From the NCBI GenBank assembly GCA_937949745.1, contig CALECM010000100.1, forward strand, positions 1-12,805: 12,805 bases of DNA, read 5' to 3'. The notes beneath the pieces were generated by a model that searched no databases, was not told where the DNA came from, and worked only from the letters and a program-made list of their open reading frames with translations. The stretch is from an uncultured Bacteroidales bacterium. GTDB taxonomy: Bacteria > Bacteroidota > Bacteroidia > Bacteroidales > WCHB1-69. Made by a program: the position numbers and the translations under genes. Positions 6,980-12,805 of this stretch are shown here, piece after piece. Position 1 is the stretch's first letter. Every line of letters starts with the position of its first letter.

Positions 6980-7731
6980 AATTTATAGGTATTATTCCTG
7001 CAAGATACGGATCTTCCCGCTTTCCGGGCAAACCTTTGGCAATGATCGGGGAATATCCCGTGATACAATGGGTATACCTGCGATGCGAAAAATCCGGTTT
7101 GGATAGGGTAGTGGTAGCTACCGACGATGCCAGGATCGAAAAGATAGTTCGTGATTTCGGAGGAGAAGTTTCCATGACCTCTCCCGAACATGTTTCCGGG
7201 ACGGACCGCTGCGGAGAAGCGGCAGCTCTGTTGGGATTGTCAGATGAAGATGTGATAGTAAATATTCAGGGCGACGAACCTTTTATCCGTTCCGAAGATA
7301 TTGATTTGCTAATTCGCCTTTTTGAAGATAAGGACGTTAAAATCGCTACACTGTACACACCATTCCGGGATAAGAGTCTGGTAGATAACCCTAATCAAGT
7401 GAAGGTTATCTTTACGCTGGAAAAACGCGCCCTCTGTTTTAGCCGGTATGGTCTGCCGTATGTGCGGGAACCCGGTAACAGGGCTGATTTCGATTATTAC
7501 AAACATATCGGGATATATGCTTTTAAATATAAAACCCTCCGGGAATTAATTTCACTGCCGGAATCTGAATTGGAAAAAGCGGAAAAGCTGGAACAAATGC
7601 GATGGATGGAAAACGGTTATATTATCCATCTTGCCGAAAGTAATTATGAAGGTATCGGTATTGATACGCCGGAGGATCTTAGGAACGCCAACCGTCTGAT
7701 TTTATCTTTTCAAAATCCTGAAAAAAATTAA
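6976..7731 (+). CDS. kdsB: 3-deoxy-manno-octulosonate cytidylyltransferase (CMP-KDO synthetase)
   Basis: KdsB activates KDO with CTP to CMP-KDO in the cytoplasm for attachment to lipid A. The 251-residue protein starts with the nucleotide-binding signature IPARYGSSRFPGKPL (7-21), followed by ATDD (48-51), SGTDRCGEA (74-82), and NIQGDEP (96-102) whose Asp100 should bind the catalytic metal. Later come KHIGIYAFK (176-184), LEQMRWMENGY (205-215) and GIDTPEDL (228-235), with Asp230 as the second metal ligand. The size matches the family (about 250). The start codon overlaps the kinase stop, and the following gene begins 3 nt after the kdsB stop. Presence of this gene implies KDO-containing LPS or LOS. 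I see no missing motif, and assignment is firm. Confidence 0.96.
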   Translation: MKFIGIIPARYGSSRFPGKPLAMIGEYPVIQWVYLRCEKSGLDRVVVATDDARIEKIVRDFGGEVSMTSPEHVSGTDRCGEAAALLGLSDEDVIVNIQGDEPFIRSEDIDLLIRLFEDKDVKIATLYTPFRDKSLVDNPNQVKVIFTLEKRALCFSRYGLPYVREPGNRADFDYYKHIGIYAFKYKTLRELISLPESELEKAEKLEQMRWMENGYIIHLAESNYEGIGIDTPEDLRNANRLILSFQNPEKN

Positions 7732-7734
7732 GCC

Positions 7735-9216
7735 ATGATCATTCAATATATTATCGAACTTCTGAAAAATAATGATGATATCTATATTAATGACCTTGGT
7801 CTGTTCGAAAAAAAACAGGTATCGGCGCAAATGATCGACGGGGTGCTTTATCCCCCGCAAAATAAGATATTTTTCCAATCCAACGCTGAAGGTAACGGAT
7901 TCGCCTTTATCCTTAAATACGCGGAAAGAGAGCAAAAAAGACTGAATGATGCCGATGAAGAGATCCGGAATTGGGTGGAAGAATTAAAAGGTGCCCTGGC
8001 ACACAATAAAAGTATCCATTATGATAATTTCGGCACTTTCTCCTATAACCATAAGCATGAGATCATTTTCGAGTCGGATGCCGTACGGGAATTAAATATC
8101 GATTATGAGGGAATGTCCCCCATTAAGGCATCTCCGCTTTCTGCGGGAGTACTTCCTGAAAAAGAGCCCGGCATAAATACCGAACAGCTTATTCCGGAAA
8201 ATGACCCGGCAGAAGAGCCAATAGTGGAAAGCAATCCGGCAAAAGAACCATTGAGAGAGGAAATGCCGGTTGAACAATTCCCATTAGAAGAACCTCCCGC
8301 AACAGAATTTCCCATTGAGTCGGTTCCGGTTGAAGAACCTGCAATGGAAAACCAGTCGACGGGAGAAATAGAAGTTGGCATTAAAGAAACAACTAAACCC
8401 GTTGCTGAAGAAGAACTACCCGGTGAACAGACAGCAGAAGAATCCAATTCTGTTTCAGGAGAAACCGATTTACCGGGAGAGCCTGAAATATTTGTTAAAG
8501 AGACAGAAGAAGATGTTCCGGAATCTCACGAAGAAATTCCTTCTTCCGAACCGGATATTCCTGACACATTTGAGGATGAAGAAAATACCCTCCCTAAAAA
8601 AAGAAAAATTAAGGCATGGTGGTTTGTTGTTCCTATCCTGGTATTGTTATTAGCTGCGGCTGCCGGGTTAGGATACATATACAGAGTACCTTTAGAATTG
8701 ACATATCGGGAATATATGTCCGGAAGGAAAACAACTCATGTTTCGGGGATGTATTATAAGGATATTACCCTTTCACCGGTTTTCAGTTATCAATATAACG
8801 AAAGGGTCTATGATATTATCACCGTTCCGTTTATGCCCGGTATGGAAACGGAGATCCAAAAGGAAGAATTGCCTGTTCAGGCATCCGTACAGGAACTTCC
8901 TGCCGAAGAAACGGTTAATGGGAACAGGCCGGTTTCCGCTTCGGGATTAATCAAAGAAACGGGTATGCCTTCCTCAACACCTTATCCCCGTATAGATTAT
9001 CAGTCCGGTAAGTTCTATGTCATAGCCGGAAGTTTCACTAATGAACAGGATGCCGCCAAACATATCCGGCAGGCAAAGCTGGAATCTTATGACCCTTATT
9101 TATTGTACCAATCCGGTAATACCAGGGTAAGGGTCTGTATAGGCGTATTTGGAGATGAGAACCGGGCGCTCGGTTTTGCGGAACAGTTTAATAAGAACTA
9201 CTGGGTATTGAAATAA
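7735..9216 (+). CDS. HU-CCDC81-like domain protein with transmembrane helix and C-terminal SPOR domain
   Basis: This 493-residue protein has a mixed architecture. Residues 1 to about 125 resemble the paired bacterial HU-CCDC81 domains of Bacteroidetes: a short first unit (MIIQYIIELL to about 65, including YINDLGLFEKK) and a second (about 70-125, including IHYDNFGTFSY). Both carry the G-x-F beta pattern of the HU/IHF fold. A Pro/Glu-rich acidic linker (about 138-286) contains decapeptide repeats. KKRKIK (288-293) precedes one membrane helix (294-316), so positive-inside logic puts the HU-like part in the cytoplasm. The distal part ends in a SPOR domain (about 424-493, GKFYVIAGSF at the start), which in other proteins binds denuded glycan strands at division septa. 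I infer a link between nucleoid or cytoplasmic partners and septal peptidoglycan; DNA binding itself is not shown. It sits 3 nt after kdsB and 31 nt before purH. Confidence 0.85.
   Translation: MIIQYIIELLKNNDDIYINDLGLFEKKQVSAQMIDGVLYPPQNKIFFQSNAEGNGFAFILKYAEREQKRLNDADEEIRNWVEELKGALAHNKSIHYDNFGTFSYNHKHEIIFESDAVRELNIDYEGMSPIKASPLSAGVLPEKEPGINTEQLIPENDPAEEPIVESNPAKEPLREEMPVEQFPLEEPPATEFPIESVPVEEPAMENQSTGEIEVGIKETTKPVAEEELPGEQTAEESNSVSGETDLPGEPEIFVKETEEDVPESHEEIPSSEPDIPDTFEDEENTLPKKRKIKAWWFVVPILVLLLAAAAGLGYIYRVPLELTYREYMSGRKTTHVSGMYYKDITLSPVFSYQYNERVYDIITVPFMPGMETEIQKEELPVQASVQELPAEETVNGNRPVSASGLIKETGMPSSTPYPRIDYQSGKFYVIAGSFTNEQDAAKHIRQAKLESYDPYLLYQSGNTRVRVCIGVFGDENRALGFAEQFNKNYWVLK
8197..8346 (+). 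repeat. Decapeptide repeats in the acidic linker (five units, 30-bp period)
   Basis: Residues 155-204 of the HU/SPOR protein split into five ten-residue units with no gaps: ENDPAEEPIV, ESNPAKEPLR, EEMPVEQFPL, EEPPATEFPI, ESVPVEEPAM. Each unit has Glu at position 1 and Pro at position 4, with another Pro at position 8 or 9. A sixth degenerate unit, ENQSTGEIEV, follows. DNA identity between units is modest, so the array is old or under protein-level selection. The composition suggests an extended, charged spacer on the cytoplasmic side of the membrane. Confidence 0.75.
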
Positions 9217-9221
9217 TTTTG
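9214..9221 (+). promoter_or_regulatory. Possible internal -7 promoter element before purH
   Basis: TAATTTTG matches TAnnTTTG and overlaps the stop codon of the HU/SPOR gene, 26 nt before the purH start. No -33 element is evident. It could give purH and ung a promoter of their own, but a chance match is likely. Confidence 0.2.
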
Positions 9222-9247
9222 ATTGTAAATATTAAAAATCCGAAACT

Positions 9248-10783
9248 ATGAAACGTGCTTTGATCAGTGTTAGCGATAAAACTCATTTATTACCTTTTGT
9301 CCAGGAACTTGTTAAGCTGGGATTTGAAATTATCTCGACCGGCGGAACCCGGAAGATGTTGGAAGAAGCCGGATTGAAAGTAATGAACATCAGCGAGGTG
9401 ACTAATTTCCCGGAAATTATGGACGGCCGTGTAAAGACCCTGCATCCTAAAGTGCACGGAGGACTTCTTTCGGTACGGACAAATGCCCGCCACAGGGAAG
9501 AGATGGAAGCTAACGGAATTGAGGCTATAGATATGGTTGTCGTGAACCTGTATCCTTTTAAAGAGACTATTGAAAAAGAAGGCGTTGAGTTTTCGGAAGC
9601 GATTGAGAATATCGATATAGGAGGACCCAGCATGTTGCGGAGTGCCGCTAAGAATCATCAGTTTGTAACGGTTATTTGTGATACTGCAGATTATGATAAA
9701 GTATTGAGCGAAATTAGGGAAAATGGTGATACTACTTTGGATACCCGTTCCCGGCTGGCGGCCAAAGTGTTCCGTCATACGGCTGCCTATGATGCCACCA
9801 TCGCCGGATATCTCACCGAAAAACTCGGAGAAGAATATCCCGAATCTCTTACCCTCACTTTTCATAAGAAACAGGACCTTCGTTATGGGGAAAATCCTCA
9901 TCAGCAGGCGGCTTTTTATGCGGGAGCCAAACAAGGCTTTTCGATGGCATGGGCAACCCAGTTACACGGGAAAGAATTATCTTATAACAATATACAGGAT
10001 GCGGATGCCGCTTTGGAAATAGTGAAGGAATTTACGGAACCGGTAGTGGTCGCTGTTAAACATAAAAATCCGTGCGGAGTGGGTATCGCCGGAAATGTGT
10101 CGGAAGCATGGACCAAGGCCTATGAAGCGGATACGGTTTCGGTTTACGGAGGCATTGTAGCGACTAACCAGGTTATTGACGGGAAAACCGCCGAATCCAT
10201 GAAGGGTGTATTTCTCGAAATTATCCTTGCTCCGGGATTTACGCCGGAAGCCTTGGAGATCCTGACCACGAAAAAGAATCTTCGTCTGATGACTTTCAGT
10301 TTGGATCGTAAGCATGAGGATAGTCAAATGTTCATTAGTGTTAATGGTGGTATGTTAACCCAAAGTACTGATCATGGGAATGAATCTGATTATAAGATGG
10401 AAGTGGTTACCCGGAAACAACCTACGGAACAGGAAATTAAAGAATTGATTTTTGCCATGAAGGTTTGCAAGCATGTGAAATCAAATGCGATCGTATTGGC
10501 TAAAGATAATATGACGGTCGGAGTAGGGGCAGGACAAATGAACAGGGTGGGAAGTGCTTCCATTGCTTTGGAGCATGCCCGGGAATTAAAGGTTACCGGT
10601 AATATTGTTCTGGCCAGCGATGCCTTTTTCCCTTTCGATGATGTGGTGAGACTGGCAGCCCAACACGGTGTTACGGCTATTATACAACCGGGAGGCTCCG
10701 TCAGGGACGAAGAATCCATCAAAGCTTGTGATGAATTAGGAATTTCCATGATATTTACCGGAATCCGTCATTTTAAACATTAA
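9248..10783 (+). CDS. purH: Bifunctional AICAR transformylase / IMP cyclohydrolase
   Basis: PurH carries out the last two steps of de novo purine synthesis in the cytoplasm: formylation of AICAR from 10-formyl-THF, then ring closure to IMP. The 511-residue length is typical. The N-terminal IMP cyclohydrolase domain (about 1-145) has the MGS-like fold start RALISVSDK (3-11), STGGT (30-34) and the signature DGRVKTLHPKVHGG (59-72). The transformylase part (about 150-511) shows LRYGENPHQ (211-219), the active-site KHKNPCGVG (271-279) with Lys271 and His272, SNAIVLAKD (412-420), GAGQMNRV (427-434) and PGGSVRDEE (481-489). Nothing is missing. The 31-nt gap to the upstream gene and the 6-nt gap to ung suggest a common transcript. 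Assignment is firm. Confidence 0.97.
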   Translation: MKRALISVSDKTHLLPFVQELVKLGFEIISTGGTRKMLEEAGLKVMNISEVTNFPEIMDGRVKTLHPKVHGGLLSVRTNARHREEMEANGIEAIDMVVVNLYPFKETIEKEGVEFSEAIENIDIGGPSMLRSAAKNHQFVTVICDTADYDKVLSEIRENGDTTLDTRSRLAAKVFRHTAAYDATIAGYLTEKLGEEYPESLTLTFHKKQDLRYGENPHQQAAFYAGAKQGFSMAWATQLHGKELSYNNIQDADAALEIVKEFTEPVVVAVKHKNPCGVGIAGNVSEAWTKAYEADTVSVYGGIVATNQVIDGKTAESMKGVFLEIILAPGFTPEALEILTTKKNLRLMTFSLDRKHEDSQMFISVNGGMLTQSTDHGNESDYKMEVVTRKQPTEQEIKELIFAMKVCKHVKSNAIVLAKDNMTVGVGAGQMNRVGSASIALEHARELKVTGNIVLASDAFFPFDDVVRLAAQHGVTAIIQPGGSVRDEESIKACDELGISMIFTGIRHFKH

Positions 10784-10789
10784 AAAATC

Positions 10790-11467
10790 ATGAGCAATAT
10801 CAATCCGAATATTGAAGAGTCCTGGAAACGGGAATTATGGGAAGAATTCAATACTCCCTATTTTCAGACCCTGAAACAGTTCCTGGTAGAAGAAAAAAAG
10901 CAACATACCGTATTTCCTCCCGGAAAATATATATTCAATGCTTTTAATTTAACCCCTTTCGATCAGGTTAAAGTAGTCCTGCTCGGACAGGATCCGTATC
11001 ATAATTTCGGACAAGCGCACGGATTATGCTTTTCAGTCCAGGACGGAGTAGCGCATCCGAAATCACTGATTAATATATTTAAAGAACTTCACGATGATGT
11101 AGGTGTTCCCGTACCTGTAAACGGTAACCTGGAGAAATGGGCACAACAGGGAGTATTGCTTTTGAATGCTACTTTAACGGTCCGGGCTCACAATGCGGGT
11201 TCCCACCAGGGCAAAGGATGGGAAACGTTTACTGATGCGGCCATACGGAAACTTTCGGAAAAGAAAGAAGGCCTTGTGTTCTTGCTTTGGGGCAATTATG
11301 CCCAGGCTAAAACGGCACTGATAGATACCTCTAAACATCATATATTAAAAACAGTCCATCCCTCACCATTATCTGCAAGCAGAGGATTTTTCGGATGCCG
11401 TCATTTTTCCAAAACAAATGAACTGCTTCGCGAAATGGGAAAAGAAGAAATAAACTGGGCTTTATAG
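10790..11467 (+). CDS. ung: Uracil-DNA glycosylase, family 1
   Basis: Ung removes uracil from DNA as the first step of base excision repair. The 225-residue protein has the family-1 catalytic motif GQDPYH (66-71) with Asp68 as the water-activating residue. It also has the uracil-pocket segment LLLNATLTVR (123-132) with Asn126, LLWGNYAQ (165-172), and the DNA-intercalation loop HPSPLSA (190-196) with His190 and Leu194. The length agrees with the family. It starts 6 nt after the purH stop and ends the tight gene run; the next 318 nt are non-coding. Coupling of purine synthesis, deoxynucleoside salvage and uracil repair in one transcript is plausible but inferred from spacing only. Confidence 0.97.
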   Translation: MSNINPNIEESWKRELWEEFNTPYFQTLKQFLVEEKKQHTVFPPGKYIFNAFNLTPFDQVKVVLLGQDPYHNFGQAHGLCFSVQDGVAHPKSLINIFKELHDDVGVPVPVNGNLEKWAQQGVLLLNATLTVRAHNAGSHQGKGWETFTDAAIRKLSEKKEGLVFLLWGNYAQAKTALIDTSKHHILKTVHPSPLSASRGFFGCRHFSKTNELLREMGKEEINWAL

Positions 11468-11785
11468 ATCCGAAATTAGCAGGAGCGAAATTGATAATTT
11501 ATGGATTGTAAAATGTCATTTTTCTCTATTTTTTTCTTTTTTAATCGGTAATTCAATTATTGAATAATAAATTTATATTTAAAAATATATAAAAATTAAT
11601 TATTCTACTTCTTTGCCGTTTCCGTAAGATAATTATTCTCATTACTTTATAATTGTCCTTTTCAAATGTAAAATATATACTCCATTTGAGGATAATATAT
11701 AAATATTTTTTCTAATTTCGCAACTTTAAATTGGTGCTATCGTAAAGTGATTTAATAAATATTATTAACCATAAATTATTAGAAT
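11468..11785. other. AT-rich non-coding region between ung and the surface-protein gene
   Basis: About 318 nt of very AT-rich DNA with many short A and T runs. I find no ORF, RNA gene or GC-rich terminator stem after ung. Small AT palindromes occur, such as TTCAATTATTGAA and ATATTTAAAAATAT, and a 10-bp direct repeat TAATTATTCT appears twice. TAATTTCG at 11713-11720 is a one-mismatch match to the TAnnTTTG promoter element, and TTTG at 11685-11688 lies upstream but 24 nt away, longer than usual. The length and AT content suit a separately controlled promoter for the next gene. Confidence 0.5.
11713..11720 (+). promoter_or_regulatory. Weak candidate -7 element for the repeat surface protein
   Basis: TAATTTCG differs from TAnnTTTG at one position and lies 65 nt before the start codon at 11786. 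The spacing to the nearest TTTG is not ideal, so this is a weak call. Confidence 0.2.
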
Positions 11786-12805
11786 ATGAAAATTAATTAT
11801 TACGCTTTTCTGATGAGGAGTATAGCGTGTGTGATGATGTTGTTTTGCGGCATTTCTTTCACGAATGCCCAAACTATTGAGGGAGAGACTACTCCTTGTC
11901 CCGGGACAGAAATTTACCGGTTAGATGCTAATAATATTACGGATTCGTCATCTGTTAATTGGGCTATCACGAATGGAACAAGTGGAATAGACTGGGTTTT
12001 AACGACAACTCCGTCGGACAGGACAGAATCCACCATTCAATGGATAAATCCGGGTACTTATACAATCAATGTGAGTTATGATAGTGAAGCGCCTGTTACG
12101 TTTAGCGTTACGGTTGTAAACATAAATGCCGAGATGGTTGATAATGACAATATCCAGAGTACGACCACGATCGGTTGTGATACAATCACATTTAGCATCG
12201 GTTCTGTAGCTAACTGCCGTGCCGGCCAAACGGGACTTGTGGCTATCGAGATCAGTGATCCTTCTGTTGTGACCTTACAATATTATGAAAATAGTGCATC
12301 AGAATGGAGAACCTTGGTATTCAACGGTACCCAGGCTTTATGGGGTCTCCCAACTGGTTTCCCGGTACAGGATATCGCCGGCAGTCCGTTCCGTATCGTA
12401 AGCAATAGCGCAACCAATGTCACCACTCCTGTAACCTATAGTTTTGTGTTGGTAGATGCCGCTACCCAAACGGAAGTATGGAGTAATGCCATTAACGGTT
12501 CTTTCACTGTAACGAGCAATAATCCACAGGCCGAGCTGGTTGATAATGATAATATCCAAAGTACAACCACGATCGGTTGTGATACAATTACCTTTAGTAT
12601 CGGTTCTATCGCCAACTGTCGTGCCGGTCAAATGGGACTTGTGGCTATCGAAATCAGTGATCCTTCCGTTGTGACCTTACAATATTATGAAAATACTGTT
12701 TCAGAATGGAGAGCCTTGGTATTTAACGGTACCCGTTCTTTATGGGGTCCCCCAACTGGTTTCCCGGTACAGGATATCGCCGGCAGTCCGTTCCGTATCG
12801 TAAGC
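11786..12805 (+). CDS. Secreted surface protein with PKD/Ig-like domain and 134-residue tandem repeats, 3' end outside window
   Basis: The reading frame is open from ATG 11786 to the window end (340 codons). Residues 1-28 form a signal peptide, with Lys2 and Arg11 before a hydrophobic core and likely cleavage at TNA|Q. Met10 is an alternative start giving a shorter signal. Residues about 30-114 look like a PKD or Ig-like beta domain (TPCPGTEIY, VNWAI, INPGTYTINVSY, VTFSVTVVN). From residue 115 a 134-residue unit begins; a second starts at 249 and is cut at 340. Each unit has two Cys 13 residues apart (131/144 and 265/278) that could form a disulfide. The protein is rich in Thr, Ser, Asn and Val, as in extracellular beta-sandwich adhesins. 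A type IX secretion signal would lie at the C-terminus, which is not visible. Function is unknown; adhesion or surface-layer use is a guess. Confidence 0.8.
   Translation, partial: MKINYYAFLMRSIACVMMLFCGISFTNAQTIEGETTPCPGTEIYRLDANNITDSSSVNWAITNGTSGIDWVLTTTPSDRTESTIQWINPGTYTINVSYDSEAPVTFSVTVVNINAEMVDNDNIQSTTTIGCDTITFSIGSVANCRAGQTGLVAIEISDPSVVTLQYYENSASEWRTLVFNGTQALWGLPTGFPVQDIAGSPFRIVSNSATNVTTPVTYSFVLVDAATQTEVWSNAINGSFTVTSNNPQAELVDNDNIQSTTTIGCDTITFSIGSIANCRAGQMGLVAIEISDPSVVTLQYYENTVSEWRALVFNGTRSLWGPPTGFPVQDIAGSPFRIVS
12128..12529 (+). repeat. Tandem repeat unit 1 (402 bp, 134 residues)
   Basis: The unit runs from AEMVDNDNIQS to the residue before AELVDNDNIQS. Its period is exactly 402 bp and keeps the reading frame. 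It encodes a single beta-rich domain with motifs GCDTITFSIGS, NCRAGQ, VAIEISDPSVVTLQYY, FPVQDIAGSPFRIVS and a Thr/Asn-rich end. Confidence 0.9.
12530..12805 (+). repeat. Tandem repeat unit 2 (first 276 bp)
   Basis: The unit aligns without gaps to 12128-12403. By hand count 24 of 276 bases and 9 of 92 residues differ, about 91% and 90% identity. Twelve codons differ silently. The last 55 bases visible (12751-12805) are identical to 12349-12403. The unit is cut by the window end, so copy number is unknown. Confidence 0.9.

Noticed and set aside
9290..9934. 214-codon minus-strand ORF
   Set aside because: It is wholly antisense to purH, which has all its motifs; the peptide has no recognisable pattern.
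11507..11545. T-rich stretch after ung as an intrinsic terminator
   Set aside because: No GC-rich stem precedes the T runs; only weak AT palindromes are present.
11999..12631. Two minus-strand ORFs (11999-12229 and 12338-12631) with similar peptides
   Set aside because: They are antisense to the two units of the repeat protein, which explains their mutual similarity; the plus frame has a signal peptide and an in-frame 402-bp period.
12128..12805. CRISPR-like or insertion-sequence repeat
   Set aside because: The period is 402 bp without spacers and in frame with a secreted protein, so it is a protein-domain tandem repeat.

Overview
The window looks like chromosomal DNA of a Gram-negative Bacteroidetes, most likely a Bacteroidales member. 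The evidence is family content (an HU-CCDC81-like plus SPOR protein, an OPT-family transporter, a Dm-dNK-type deoxynucleoside kinase, KdsB and Lnt for an outer-membrane envelope), AT-rich intergenic DNA, start codons with weak or no Shine-Dalgarno sequence, and several matches to the Bacteroidetes -7 promoter element TAnnTTTG. I cannot name a genus. No rRNA, tRNA, CRISPR array, insertion sequence, attachment site or origin is visible.

Layout: (1) At 1-157, minus strand, is the start of a response-regulator receiver domain split over two reading frames. It carries a perfect 15-bp inverted repeat and is cut by the window edge. (2) 158-463 is non-coding: a candidate promoter and leader for the receiver gene and a candidate terminator for the operon to its right. 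(3) 464-4122, minus strand, is a two-gene envelope operon, dsbD-like then lnt, with an ATGA stop/start overlap. (4) 4123-4265 is a short divergent promoter region. (5) 4266-6275, plus strand, is an OPT-family transporter. (6) 6338-11467, plus strand, is a tightly packed run of five genes: deoxynucleoside kinase, kdsB, an HU-like/transmembrane/SPOR protein, purH and ung. (7) 11468-11785 is strongly AT-rich non-coding DNA. (8) From 11786 to the end is the start of a secreted repetitive surface protein: a signal peptide, a PKD/Ig-like domain, then a 134-residue tandem repeat (402 bp period) that is still running when the window ends.

How the genes fit together: DsbD moves reducing power across the inner membrane and Lnt finishes lipoprotein maturation, so the minus-strand operon serves envelope protein biogenesis. 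The plus-strand run mixes nucleotide supply (deoxynucleoside kinase, PurH), DNA repair (Ung), LPS precursor activation (KdsB) and a probable division/envelope protein that could link DNA to septal peptidoglycan. Two items are least ordinary. One is the HU-CCDC81-TM-SPOR protein with its decapeptide-repeat linker. The other is the open-ended repeat protein, whose two visible units are about 91% identical in DNA, with a 55-nt identical tail. No complete new system can be demonstrated here; the best candidates for follow-up are at the two window edges and in the HU/SPOR gene.
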